A DNA stretch of 64,000 nt. Source: Nostoc sp. PCC 7524. GTDB taxonomy: Bacteria; Cyanobacteriota; Cyanobacteriia; Cyanobacteriales; Nostocaceae. The DNA is taken from the NCBI RefSeq assembly GCF_000316645.1, contig NC_019684.1:1674001-1738000 (forward strand). The letters are read 5' to 3'. Position 1 is the stretch's first letter, and every line of letters begins with the position of its first letter. Shown here one piece after another: positions 37,350 to 44,582 of the stretch. The notes under the pieces were generated by a model. It had not been told where the DNA came from. It saw only the letters and a program-made list of their open reading frames with translations, and searched no databases. The position numbers and the translations under genes were made by a program.

Positions 37350-37545
37350 TGTAGTCAGGGCTGACGCAACTGGCATATTCGTAGGGTGCGTCAGAGTTGA
37401 GTTTTTCGTGATTGTCAACAGATGTTTGGCATCTGACGAACCCTCACCTTACTAATACCAATTCACTGAAATCATAAGGGCAGGGTTGGAGAGCGGTGTA
37501 CCCCATTTACTTGCAAAACACTGTATAAAGTCGAGGTTAGTAATA
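37350..37545. other. Spacer downstream of queD
   Basis: This is the first part of the 993-bp gene-free stretch between queD and the 38343 gene. It carries the repeat at 37381-37447 and otherwise shows no recognisable signal. Confidence 0.5.
37381..37447. repeat. GTAGGGTGCGTCAGA element, imperfect palindrome
   Basis: The left arm GTAGGGTGCGTCAGA pairs imperfectly with TCTGACGAACCCTCAC on the right, giving an element of about 66 bp. The near-perfect 65-bp copy at 44365-44429 belongs to the same family. It sits 32 bp after the queD stop and could form a terminator hairpin. Confidence 0.75.
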
Positions 37546-37585
37546 GGATGTTTGAAAAGTCCCTAGTGATGTAGCAAATATTTTT

Positions 37586-37882
37586 AGATCCCCCTAAATC
37601 CCCCTTAAAAAGGGGGACTTTGATTCTTATTCCCCCCTTTTTAAGCTATGCGTTACCCACATCTTTCTTTACAATCTTAAAACCCTTGCTCTATAAGCAT
37701 CTTAAGGACTGAAACTTTAAGCATACTTGACAAATTATCATTTATTCTTCTCGCTAAAACAGTGTTTTTATTGAGAATGAAAAACGAACGAATCAGGGTT
37801 CTAGAGACGTGAGTTCATACTCTCGAAATGTTAAGAAAGATGTTTATAATGGATAGCTTTTTAAGGCGGGTTAGGGGGGATC
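37586..37882. repeat. Palindromic AGATCCCCCTAAATCC element, split by an insertion
   Basis: The left half starts AGATCCCCCTAAATCCCCCT and the right half ends TTAGGGGGGATCT. Joined, they would make a palindromic repeat of about 77 bp of a type widespread in Nostoc-like genomes. The two halves are separated by the insertion at 37646-37856. Confidence 0.85.
37646..37856. mobile_element. 211-bp MITE with 9-bp target duplication
   Basis: The element begins CTATGCGTTACCCACATC and ends in the inverse of CTATCCATTATAAACATC. The 24-bp terminal inverted repeats match at 19 positions, including the inner ACATCTTTCTT. CTTTTTAAG stands directly on both sides (37637-37645 and 37857-37865), a 9-bp target-site duplication. 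It has no transposase frame, so it must have been moved in trans by a related insertion sequence. Confidence 0.85.
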
Positions 37883-37924
37883 TGAATGTACTTAAAGTCA
37901 CAGCCGAACACTTTTCAAACACCC

Positions 37925-38342
37925 TCTTAAAATCATTATTTATCAGGGTGTATAATTGTTCATAACTTACCCTAATATTTATTTGCTAAACACTTTTAAT
38001 AACAATTAATTTGCTATATAGTGCTAATATTTATATATACAAAATAAATCTTATAGTTTAATAATTATATTAGGGCAATATTCCATAAACAATCTTGGCT
38101 AATATCACACACATTTATTATTTTTTATGCTATTAAGTTCACGCCTAAACCAAAAATCTGAATTTTTGTTAATTTATGTAAACTATGTAATGTAGTAGCC
38201 TGATTCTTAAACTTAATCAAGTTTTAAAACCCTATATTAAGTTTTTAATAATACTTGTCTCAGCTTGTAGGTTAATGACGTGATCTGCTGTTGTAATTGT
38301 GTAATGTGAAAACAGCTAGGCTAATGATTAAATCGAGGTCTG
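37925..38342. other. AT-rich spacer upstream of the 38343 gene
   Basis: About 420 bp of very AT-rich sequence with no repeat, tRNA-like or protein-coding signal that I can support. The promoter of the small gene at 38343 is presumably here. Confidence 0.4.
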
Positions 38343-38561
38343 ATGACTCCTAAAATTCTGCGTCAGCTTTGGGCTATAGTTGAGAACTCCCAAACCAAAA
38401 CCCTCTTGCAGATGGATGATGCTAGCTTGGTGCAATGGCTAGCAAACCAAATGACCATGCAAGTGTTGTTAGATGCCCACGAAACTGATTTTTTGGTTGA
38501 CTACATTCAATCTCGGCTCTCTTTGATACGTGATATTGCTTATGATAGACAGTGTTCATAG
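38343..38561 (+). CDS. Small conserved-looking protein of unknown function (72 aa)
   Basis: The 72-residue product starts at an ATG preceded by GAGGTCTG. It is predicted almost wholly helical (ILRQLWAIVENSQTKTLLQ, then VQWLANQMTMQVLLDAHETD) and acidic, with no membrane segment and no known motif. Its composition is that of a real protein, and its helix spacing resembles a small protein-protein interaction module. I do not recognise a function. It ends just before a hairpin shared with the convergent ribD gene. Confidence 0.6.
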   Translation: MTPKILRQLWAIVENSQTKTLLQMDDASLVQWLANQMTMQVLLDAHETDFLVDYIQSRLSLIRDIAYDRQCS

Positions 38562-38581
38562 TCACAAATCGCCTATTAAAT

Positions 38582-38619
38582 AGTCCATAGTCAATAGTAA
38601 TGACTATTGGCTATGAACT
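38582..38619. terminator. Bidirectional hairpin between the 38343 gene and ribD
   Basis: AGTCCATAGTCAATAGT (38582-38598) pairs with ACTATTGGCTATGAACT (38603-38619) around a 4-base loop with two mismatches. It lies exactly between two convergent genes. It is made of the dispersed AATAGTCA repeat family. Confidence 0.7.
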
Positions 38620-38627
38620 ACTGTCTA

Positions 38628-39833
38628 TTAATGCTTTTGAGGTAAATAACCTTCTACCAAACAATCAGAACCAACGACGCGCCAACGGACACGTTCTAAA
38701 AGCAATGCCTCAGTCATCGTAGTCAAACCTAAGTCACCTACAGGTGTGGGTGCATGATTACCACCAATTATTTTTGGGGCAATAAAGGCTAAGATTTTTT
38801 GTATTGCGCCTTGAGCGATCGCACTAGCGGCTAGTGTACCACCACATTCCCACAGCACACTACAAAAACCTCGCTCATACAAACAATCCATTGCTGCTTG
38901 CGGTGTCAACGCTGGTAACTCTACCACCTCTACCCCTTGATGCAGCAAAAATTTTTGCAAATCTAAATTAGCACCTACTTCCGTCAATACCAAAGTGGGA
39001 GCATCAGAAGTTTGCCACAGGCGGGCATCTGTCGGCAAATTCAGCCGTCGGCTCATCACCACTCGTAAGGGATTATGCGCCCCCTCCTGATGGCTAGTTA
39101 AATAGGGATTATCTTGACGGACTGTATTACCACCTACAACCACAGCATCACAAGCCGCTCGCAGTTGGTGAACTTCACTCCTGGCAGCCTGATTTGTCAC
39201 CCAAGCACTATGACCAGAAGTAGTGGCAATTTTACCATCTAAAGTCATGGCATATTTTAAAATCCCCAAAGGTCGTTTGTGAAGAATGCGGTGAACAAAC
39301 GCCTCATTTAGCTGTTGACAGGCTGGCGTTTCTACCCCCACCAACACCTCTACCCCAGCCGCACGCAACCGAGCAATACCACCGCCAGCAACCAAAGGAT
39401 TGGGATCAACCATCCCCACCACCACCTTAGCCACACCAGCCGCAATTAAACCCTCCGAACAAGGGGGGGTACGTCCGTAGTGATTACAAGGCTCAAGATT
39501 GACATATACAGTAGCGCCACGAGCCAAGTCTCCGGCGGCTCTGAGGGCAAAAACCTCTGCATGAGGTTCACCTGCACGGGGATGAAACCCTTCCCCCACA
39601 ATTTTCCCATCTTTAACAACCACTGCCCCCACCAACGGATTCGGTGAAGTGCGTCCCAAAGCCCGGCGGGCAAGTTCCAAACACCGTTGCATCATAGCGC
39701 GATCAAAGTCGCTACCTACCTGTTGCGGCGTTGGTGAATCAGAACCAAGGGGCGATCGCGCTAAAAATTCATCTTGCTGATTATTATGAGGTTGGTATGC
39801 ACCTGCTTGAGCAACCACTGGAAAGTTATCCAT
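38628..39833 (-). CDS. ribD: Riboflavin biosynthesis protein RibD (bifunctional deaminase/reductase)
   Basis: This is a 401-residue bifunctional enzyme of riboflavin synthesis. The N-terminal deaminase has the zinc signature HAEVFALRAAG and PCNHYGRTPPC, which removes the amino group from the diamino-pyrimidine phosphate. The C-terminal reductase begins near LGILKYAMTLDGKIATTSGH and uses NADPH to reduce the ribose side chain. About 45 residues rich in Q, N and P precede the deaminase, a moderate N-terminal extension. The ATG at 39833 (MDNFPVV) is preferred over a TTG four codons upstream. No other riboflavin gene is adjacent. It converges on the 38343 gene. Confidence 0.93.
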   Translation of the reverse strand: MDNFPVVAQAGAYQPHNNQQDEFLARSPLGSDSPTPQQVGSDFDRAMMQRCLELARRALGRTSPNPLVGAVVVKDGKIVGEGFHPRAGEPHAEVFALRAAGDLARGATVYVNLEPCNHYGRTPPCSEGLIAAGVAKVVVGMVDPNPLVAGGGIARLRAAGVEVLVGVETPACQQLNEAFVHRILHKRPLGILKYAMTLDGKIATTSGHSAWVTNQAARSEVHQLRAACDAVVVGGNTVRQDNPYLTSHQEGAHNPLRVVMSRRLNLPTDARLWQTSDAPTLVLTEVGANLDLQKFLLHQGVEVVELPALTPQAAMDCLYERGFCSVLWECGGTLAASAIAQGAIQKILAFIAPKIIGGNHAPTPVGDLGLTTMTEALLLERVRWRVVGSDCLVEGYLPQKH

Positions 39834-39998
39834 AATTTTGGGCAATACTGTAAATATTCTGCACGCTAACTGCTCATATAGCGATACTTACACATTAATA
39901 TTCCAGGGTTCATTGTTGGAAAATAGGGATTGGGGAGTAGGGGAAGCAGGGGAAGCAGAGGGAGAAAAACTATTGCCTATTGCAAGAGTGCCTATTGC

Positions 39999-40607
39999 CT
40001 ATTGACTATTAACCATTTTCATTTTTTGCCACCAACTATTGAGGGGATAATACAACACAGGGGCCCAAAGACTACTAAGAATAGCAGAAGCTAAGGTGAC
40101 ACGCTGATAGTATGACCAGATGTATTCTGTGGAGCGATCGCCTGCTAAAGTTAATAGCAACCCAAACACAGTCTCCGCCACAATTACCATCACAAAGACA
40201 ATTAAGGCAATAGAAATAAAATCTTCTTGGATAAATCGTTGTTTTTGCATCATCCCGGTGATCAATCCCACTAATCCCAAAGTGATGGCGTGGGAAGGTT
40301 CAGGTGATGTCATGGCATCCTGAAGTAAACCTAAAACAATGCCTGCGAAAGTTCCTGCCCAAACTGAACGATTAATACTCCAAGCTACCACCCAAATTAA
40401 CAGCCAATTAGGCCCAATCCCCAATAATTCCATACCGGGAAATCGCGTTGGTAACAATAGCAAACACAAAACCACAGATCCAAATGTCACTGCCAAATCT
40501 AGCAGATGCAACAAACCCGGATGCCAATCCGCCAATCTTCTTGTTTGGAATTTGCCTCGGCGCTGTGGTGGTTTTGGCTTACCACTCAATGAAGGTATCT
40601 TCACCAT
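39999..40607 (-). CDS. mreD: Rod shape-determining protein MreD
   Basis: MreD is the small membrane partner of MreC in the elongation machinery. The product has 202 residues: about 25 basic residues (PKPPQRRGKFQTRRL) and then five to six hydrophobic segments beginning LLHLLDLAVTFGSVVLCLLL and including NWLLIWVVAWSINRSVWAG. It lies 14 bp after mreC in an mreBCD operon. Its last residues VNSQ and the stop codon come from a TTGACTATT repeat, so the C-terminus has been fixed by an inserted repeat. Family membership rests on gene order and membrane profile as well as sequence. Confidence 0.9.
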   Translation of the reverse strand: MVKIPSLSGKPKPPQRRGKFQTRRLADWHPGLLHLLDLAVTFGSVVLCLLLLPTRFPGMELLGIGPNWLLIWVVAWSINRSVWAGTFAGIVLGLLQDAMTSPEPSHAITLGLVGLITGMMQKQRFIQEDFISIALIVFVMVIVAETVFGLLLTLAGDRSTEYIWSYYQRVTLASAILSSLWAPVLYYPLNSWWQKMKMVNSQ

Positions 40608-40621
40608 TTTGAAAGACTTTT

Positions 40622-41443
40622 CTAATTAGACTTTGGCGTTGTTGGGGTTGCTGACTGCTGGTTTTCCAAATCTGGGTTTTGCGGTTTGGGATATACAGTT
40701 ACCCAATCGAGTGTTCTGATTGGTGGAAATAGTTCAACCCTAGCTATGGAAGCTGGCAGTTTTTTCAAATCTAGAGATTTGATGCGCCCTACTGGTACGC
40801 CTGCCGGAAACCTCTGACTATACGTAGATGTAGAAACTAAGTCTCCCACCTTCACATTTGGAACTTTTTCATAAAACTCCAACACAGCTTCCGCAGAAGA
40901 ATCTCCCCGTAGTACCCCCTTGGTAGAAGTGCGGCTAATGGTTACACCCACTTGACTTTTCAAGTCACTAATTAACAATACACGGCTAGTGTTGGCAGTC
41001 ACACTTTCTACCAGACCAACTAATCCGCCCTCAGTCTTCACGATATAGCCTGATTGAATACCCGCCTTTGAGCCACGGTTGAGAGTTACCTGTTGCCACC
41101 AATGATCAGCACTTCTCCCTACAACTCTGGCAGGAATTGGTCTTAATGCCAACGGTTCTTTCTCAACATAACCTAATAAATCTTGCAGTTTTTTGTTCTG
41201 AGTTTCCAACTCGGTGATCCGGGTTTGTAACTCCATGAATCGAGCATCTCGAAGCAGTTCTTCTTGACGTTCTTCTGGAGTTATCCCTGTCTGCAACATC
41301 TGCAAAGGACGGGTAATCATCTGATACGCTTCCATTAAAAACTCTCCCTGAGTCTGGCGTAGCATCCAAGCACCACCCAAAACTAGAGCCAGTAGACCAA
41401 CCTGTAACCTTTTGCGATCCCACCAACGACGTACTGTTACCAT
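40622..41443 (-). CDS. mreC: Rod shape-determining protein MreC
   Basis: MreC is a bitopic protein that links the cytoplasmic MreB filament to periplasmic wall synthases. The product has about 273 residues from the ATG at 41443 (MVTVRRWW); a TTG seven codons upstream is less likely. A single membrane span (GLLALVLGGAWMLRQTQ) is followed by a coiled coil (about 60-95, ELQTRITELETQNKKLQDLL) and the beta domains with ARVVGRSADHWWQQVTLNRG, KAGIQSGYIV, GLVGLVESV and TSRVLLISD, all hallmark MreC segments. It lies between mreB and mreD on the same strand. Confidence 0.95.
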   Translation of the reverse strand: MVTVRRWWDRKRLQVGLLALVLGGAWMLRQTQGEFLMEAYQMITRPLQMLQTGITPEERQEELLRDARFMELQTRITELETQNKKLQDLLGYVEKEPLALRPIPARVVGRSADHWWQQVTLNRGSKAGIQSGYIVKTEGGLVGLVESVTANTSRVLLISDLKSQVGVTISRTSTKGVLRGDSSAEAVLEFYEKVPNVKVGDLVSTSTYSQRFPAGVPVGRIKSLDLKKLPASIARVELFPPIRTLDWVTVYPKPQNPDLENQQSATPTTPKSN

Positions 41444-41535
41444 ACCTGTTTCTATAAATTCCAAAGATACTGGATTCTATTTATATAGAACCCAAATTAA
41501 CCCCAAATAGAACCCAATATCTAAATATTTTTGAG

Positions 41536-42579
41536 TTACATATTGCGAGAGCGTCCACTAAACACGCGTTCTAGTTGTTTGAAGTTTTCTAGCACTCTAC
41601 CTGTTCCTAACACAACGCAGCTGAGAGGATCGGCGGCAATGTGGGTGACAATTCCGGTTTCATGGCTAATGAGGGTGTCAATCCCTTTGAGCAAAGCCCC
41701 ACCACCAGCTAACATGATACCTCTATCAATAATGTCTGCTGCTAGTTCCGGTGGAGTCCGTTCCAGTGTCCGCTTCACTGCTTCGATAATCACAGATAGC
41801 GGTTCTAACATACTTTCGCGGATTTCCGGGCCTTTGATGGTGACAGTTCTAGGTAAACCAGACAACAGGTGTAAACCTCGGACTTCCATGATCGCATCAT
41901 CATCATCATGGGTGGGGTAGGCAGAACCAATACGAATTTTGATGTCCTCAGCTGTCCGTTCCCCAATTACCAAGTTATGCACCTTTTTAAGATACATGAT
42001 GATGGACTCAGTTAATTCATCACCGGCGATGCGTACTGATTCGCTGATCACAGTCCCTTGCAGACTCAGAACGGCCACTTCTGTAGTCCCACCACCGATA
42101 TCAATAATCATGTTGCCAGTTGGTTCGGCCACTGGTAATCCGGCACCAATTGCGGCTGCTACTGGTTCATCAATTAAATATACTTCTCTAGCCCCGGCTT
42201 GGGCTGCCGCATCCATCACTGCTCGCCTTTCTACACCAGTCACACCACTGGGTATACCAATGACAATCCGAGGTAATATTAAAGACCGTCCTTCATTGAC
42301 TCGTTGAATAAAGCTTTTCAACATCAACTCAGCCGTATCAAAGTCAGCAATGACACCATCGCGTAAAGGCCGCAAAGCAATCACATTACCAGGTGTACGA
42401 CCAAGCATTTTTTTAGCTTCTTCACCTACTGCTAAGGCTACCTTTTCATTTTGATCGATCGCGACTACAGAAGGTTCTTGGAGTACAATACCTTTACCAG
42501 ATACATAAACGAGGGTATTGGCAGTACCGAGGTCGATACCCATATCCCATGATGAGCGAAAGTTCCTGAACAGACCCAC
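41536..42579 (-). CDS. mreB: Rod shape-determining protein MreB (bacterial actin)
   Basis: This 347-residue actin-like ATPase polymerises under the membrane and guides lateral wall synthesis. Visible motifs are phosphate 1 (GIDLGTANTLVYV), the connect and phosphate 2 region (MIIDIGGGTTEVAVLS), and the adenosine motif (IMLAGGGALLKGIDTLI). The start is GTG at 42579, giving MGLFRNF, which matches the family; the ATG 12 codons in would remove the first strand. It is the first gene of mreBCD. The 334-bp gap upstream is shared with the divergent ssb gene. Confidence 0.97.
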   Translation of the reverse strand: MGLFRNFRSSWDMGIDLGTANTLVYVSGKGIVLQEPSVVAIDQNEKVALAVGEEAKKMLGRTPGNVIALRPLRDGVIADFDTAELMLKSFIQRVNEGRSLILPRIVIGIPSGVTGVERRAVMDAAAQAGAREVYLIDEPVAAAIGAGLPVAEPTGNMIIDIGGGTTEVAVLSLQGTVISESVRIAGDELTESIIMYLKKVHNLVIGERTAEDIKIRIGSAYPTHDDDDAIMEVRGLHLLSGLPRTVTIKGPEIRESMLEPLSVIIEAVKRTLERTPPELAADIIDRGIMLAGGGALLKGIDTLISHETGIVTHIAADPLSCVVLGTGRVLENFKQLERVFSGRSRNM

Positions 42580-42913
42580 GCGTCTCTACGCCCCCTAATT
42601 TGCGATAATTCTAGACTACAACTGTTAAAGCGAATCGTGCTGGATTCTATTATTTTTTTGCTCCAGAGTCCAGCCCAATACACTATTTTCTGATCACTTG
42701 CTGTAATTCCTACTCAGTCTTAGGCATTTACGTCTTTGATATTCTGGGACGAATTTAGTATATCCGTAGATTTTTTCAGTTTCACCAAGTAATTTTGCTC
42801 ATTTTTATACCTAATTTTGTTGTTAATTTTTTAACGCATTTGCAATAGAGCGACAATTCGCTATGATCAAAGTCAATAGCAAATAAGTACGCCCGTACTA
42901 AAAGGTAAAGCCA
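42580..42913. promoter_or_regulatory. Divergent promoter region of mreB and ssb
   Basis: This 334-bp gap must hold the promoters of both genes. The one defined signal is the AGTAC/GTACT palindrome close to ssb. The rest is AT-rich without a motif I can name. Confidence 0.5.
42886..42899. promoter_or_regulatory. LexA-like palindrome upstream of ssb
   Basis: AGTACGCCCGTACT is a perfect 5-4-5 inverted repeat ending 14 bp before the ssb start. It fits the cyanobacterial LexA box as I remember it (RGTACNNNDGTWCB) at all positions but one. A repressor site here would overlap the ribosome-binding and probably the transcription start region. Confidence 0.55.
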
Positions 42914-43273
42914 ATGAGTATTAATATAGTCACCCTAGTTGGTCGGGTAGGCACTGACCCAGACATTAAGTATTTTGAGTCTGGTAGCGTCAAGTGTAGA
43001 TTAACACTAGCAGTAAAACGCAGAACCCGTAATAGTGATGAACCTGATTGGTTCACCTTAGAACTGTGGGACAAGACAGCAGAAGTAGCTGGTAATTATG
43101 TCCGCAAAGGTAGCTTAATTGGCATCAAAGGTTCCTTAAAGTTTGACACATGGAGCGATCGCCAAACTGGAGCTAACCGTTCTACACCAATTATTAGAGT
43201 AGACCAACTAGAACTACTAGGGTCTAAGCAAGACAGAGACGGAGGCAGCGACTACTCCCCAGAACATTTTTAA
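42914..43273 (+). CDS. ssb: Single-stranded DNA-binding protein, short form
   Basis: The 119-residue protein consists almost only of the OB fold: NIVTLVGRVGTDPDIKYFES, then KCRLTLAVKRR, DWFTLELWDKTAEVAGNYVR and KGSLIGIKGSLKFDTWSDR. It binds single-stranded DNA in replication, repair and recombination. The usual glycine-rich linker and acidic DDDIPF tip, which recruits partner proteins, are absent; the end is GGSDYSPEHF. Short SSBs of this type are known from Anabaena. A LexA-like palindrome lies directly upstream, suggesting a DNA-damage response. It converges on the SIMPL gene. Confidence 0.93.
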   Translation: MSINIVTLVGRVGTDPDIKYFESGSVKCRLTLAVKRRTRNSDEPDWFTLELWDKTAEVAGNYVRKGSLIGIKGSLKFDTWSDRQTGANRSTPIIRVDQLELLGSKQDRDGGSDYSPEHF

Positions 43274-43281
43274 ATAAGAGG

Positions 43282-43319
43282 CAATAGTCATTAGTCCAAA
43301 GCAATACTAATGACTATTG
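43282..43319. terminator. Perfect hairpin between ssb and the SIMPL gene
   Basis: CAATAGTCATTAG (43282-43294) and CTAATGACTATTG (43307-43319) are exact inverse complements with a 12-base loop, midway between two convergent stops. The arms belong to the AATAGTCA repeat family. Confidence 0.75.
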
Positions 43320-43327
43320 ACTATTGA

Positions 43328-44095
43328 TTAATAACTAATTTGCAAAGTCACCGATGCTTCAACTTCTTGTTCACCACCAATTACAGGTGTGGACGCATCA
43401 ACTTTAGCTATCTGAGCCGCCTCAGCACGATATAACATTGGGGGTGGAGGTGCAGTTGCACCACCGACTTGAATACTCACTACTTCTTTGGCTTGGAGTC
43501 CCAAGCTGCTAAAAACAGCACTGGCTTGCTGTTGAGCATCTTGAGTAGCTTCTTTTAAAGCTTGTTGCCTAGCAGCTGCGATCGCTTCATCTGTAGCCAC
43601 AAATCGAATACCATTAATTTGGGTTGCACCTGCTTTCACCGCTTCATCTAACAGTGTCCCAGCTTTTTCTGTAGGAATCCGAAAACTCACAGTGTTACTA
43701 GCCGCATATCCAGTAATGCGCTGCACATTGTTGGTGTAACTGTAAACAGGGTTGAGACGGATACCAGTGGTTTGTAATTTTTCCACATTGCGACTTTTTA
43801 GTAAAGCCACCACAGCCGCAGACCTACGGGCGGCTTCTTGTTGTACCTCTTGAGCAGTTTTCCCTTGAATTTCCACACCCAGACTTACTTCCGCCACAGT
43901 TGTGGGAATTGATTCTTCACCGCGGCCTGTAACAGTTAAAGTCCGCCACACTTTTTCTTTTTCTTGTGCCAATCCAGGCTGCACAAAAGTTACACATATC
44001 AACAATGCTAGTGGTAAAGTTTGCCATAATTTCCCAGCACGCCACTGAGAACCTAATAAAGCAGTTCTACGCATAAGATAATTTGCACTCCTCAT
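43328..44095 (-). CDS. SIMPL domain (DUF541) periplasmic protein
   Basis: The product has 255 residues. A signal peptide spans about residues 20-45 (LPLALLICVTFVQPGLAQ, cleavage after LAQ likely). The mature part matches SIMPL/DUF541: RTLTVTGRGEESIPTTVAEV, LGVEIQGKTAQEVQQEAARR, a central GYAASNTVSFRI strand and KEATQDAQQQASAVFSSLGL. The family includes periplasmic proteins of oxidative-stress tolerance and an IRAK-binding eukaryotic member; the exact function is unknown. An internal ATG at 44074 (MRRTALLG) would give a more compact signal peptide and is an alternative start. Confidence 0.88.
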   Translation of the reverse strand: MRSANYLMRRTALLGSQWRAGKLWQTLPLALLICVTFVQPGLAQEKEKVWRTLTVTGRGEESIPTTVAEVSLGVEIQGKTAQEVQQEAARRSAAVVALLKSRNVEKLQTTGIRLNPVYSYTNNVQRITGYAASNTVSFRIPTEKAGTLLDEAVKAGATQINGIRFVATDEAIAAARQQALKEATQDAQQQASAVFSSLGLQAKEVVSIQVGGATAPPPPMLYRAEAAQIAKVDASTPVIGGEQEVEASVTLQISY

Positions 44096-44582
44096 TTACA
44101 GATACTTTGAATAAACCGTATCTAGCAGTTTTCCATTAATTATTAATAGTCAACATCTGTCATGAGATTTGTCTCCATCTCATGTAATGACTCGATACGA
44201 TGTGTATGTTCCTACTGTGGCATTACCATAGTCAAAAGCTAAAACGGTTACATTTTTGGAAACTAAAAAAGTAGATTTCAGCCTCCAGATTCATGTGTTT
44301 ATTTATCCCACCCTTTTCATTGACAAGCGACACTAGGGACTGCCAGAGAAAAAATATTCCAAATGTAGGGTGCGTCAGTATAAATAATTTTTTGGTGTAG
44401 TTAGGTTTTCTCACACTGACGCACCCTACTAAACTGTCAATTCTGAATAATTTATTTTTTTGTATTCCCCTAATTAAGGTACTTCTGTCAGTCACTTACA
44501 TTTATTTCATCTATCCCAGAGTTAATTTCCAGAAACAAGTAACAATGAAATAGAAGGATGTTCACGTAACAACGCTTAACAA
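44096..44582. other. Gap between the SIMPL gene and the antiporter
   Basis: This 487-bp gap is divergent and so contains two promoters. Its only defined structure is the 65-bp palindromic element at 44365-44429. Confidence 0.5.
44365..44429. repeat. 65-bp palindromic element with perfect 15-bp ends
   Basis: GTAGGGTGCGTCAGT (44365-44379) is exactly inverse to ACTGACGCACCCTAC (44415-44429). This is the best-preserved copy of the GTAGGGTGCGT family, also seen at 36676 and 37381. No coding capacity. Confidence 0.9.

Larger units (their letters stand above)
37546..37924. repeat. Outer inverted-repeat element (GGATGTTTGAAAAGT ends)
   Basis: GGATGTTTGAAAAGT at 37546-37560 is matched in inverse by ACTTTTCAAACACCC at 37910-37924 (14 of 15 positions). 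Between them lie the GATCCCCCTAAATCC palindrome and the nested MITE. No open frame of note is present, so this looks like a non-autonomous element or a relic of an insertion sequence. I could not fix a target duplication for this outer level. Confidence 0.55.

Noticed and set aside
36680..38342. tRNA or other stable RNA genes in the large gaps
   Set aside because: I found no cloverleaf with a T-arm signature; the structures present are repeats and terminators.
44232..44495. An 87-codon minus-strand frame across the palindromic element at 44365
   Set aside because: It is read through an intergenic repeat and looks like chance.
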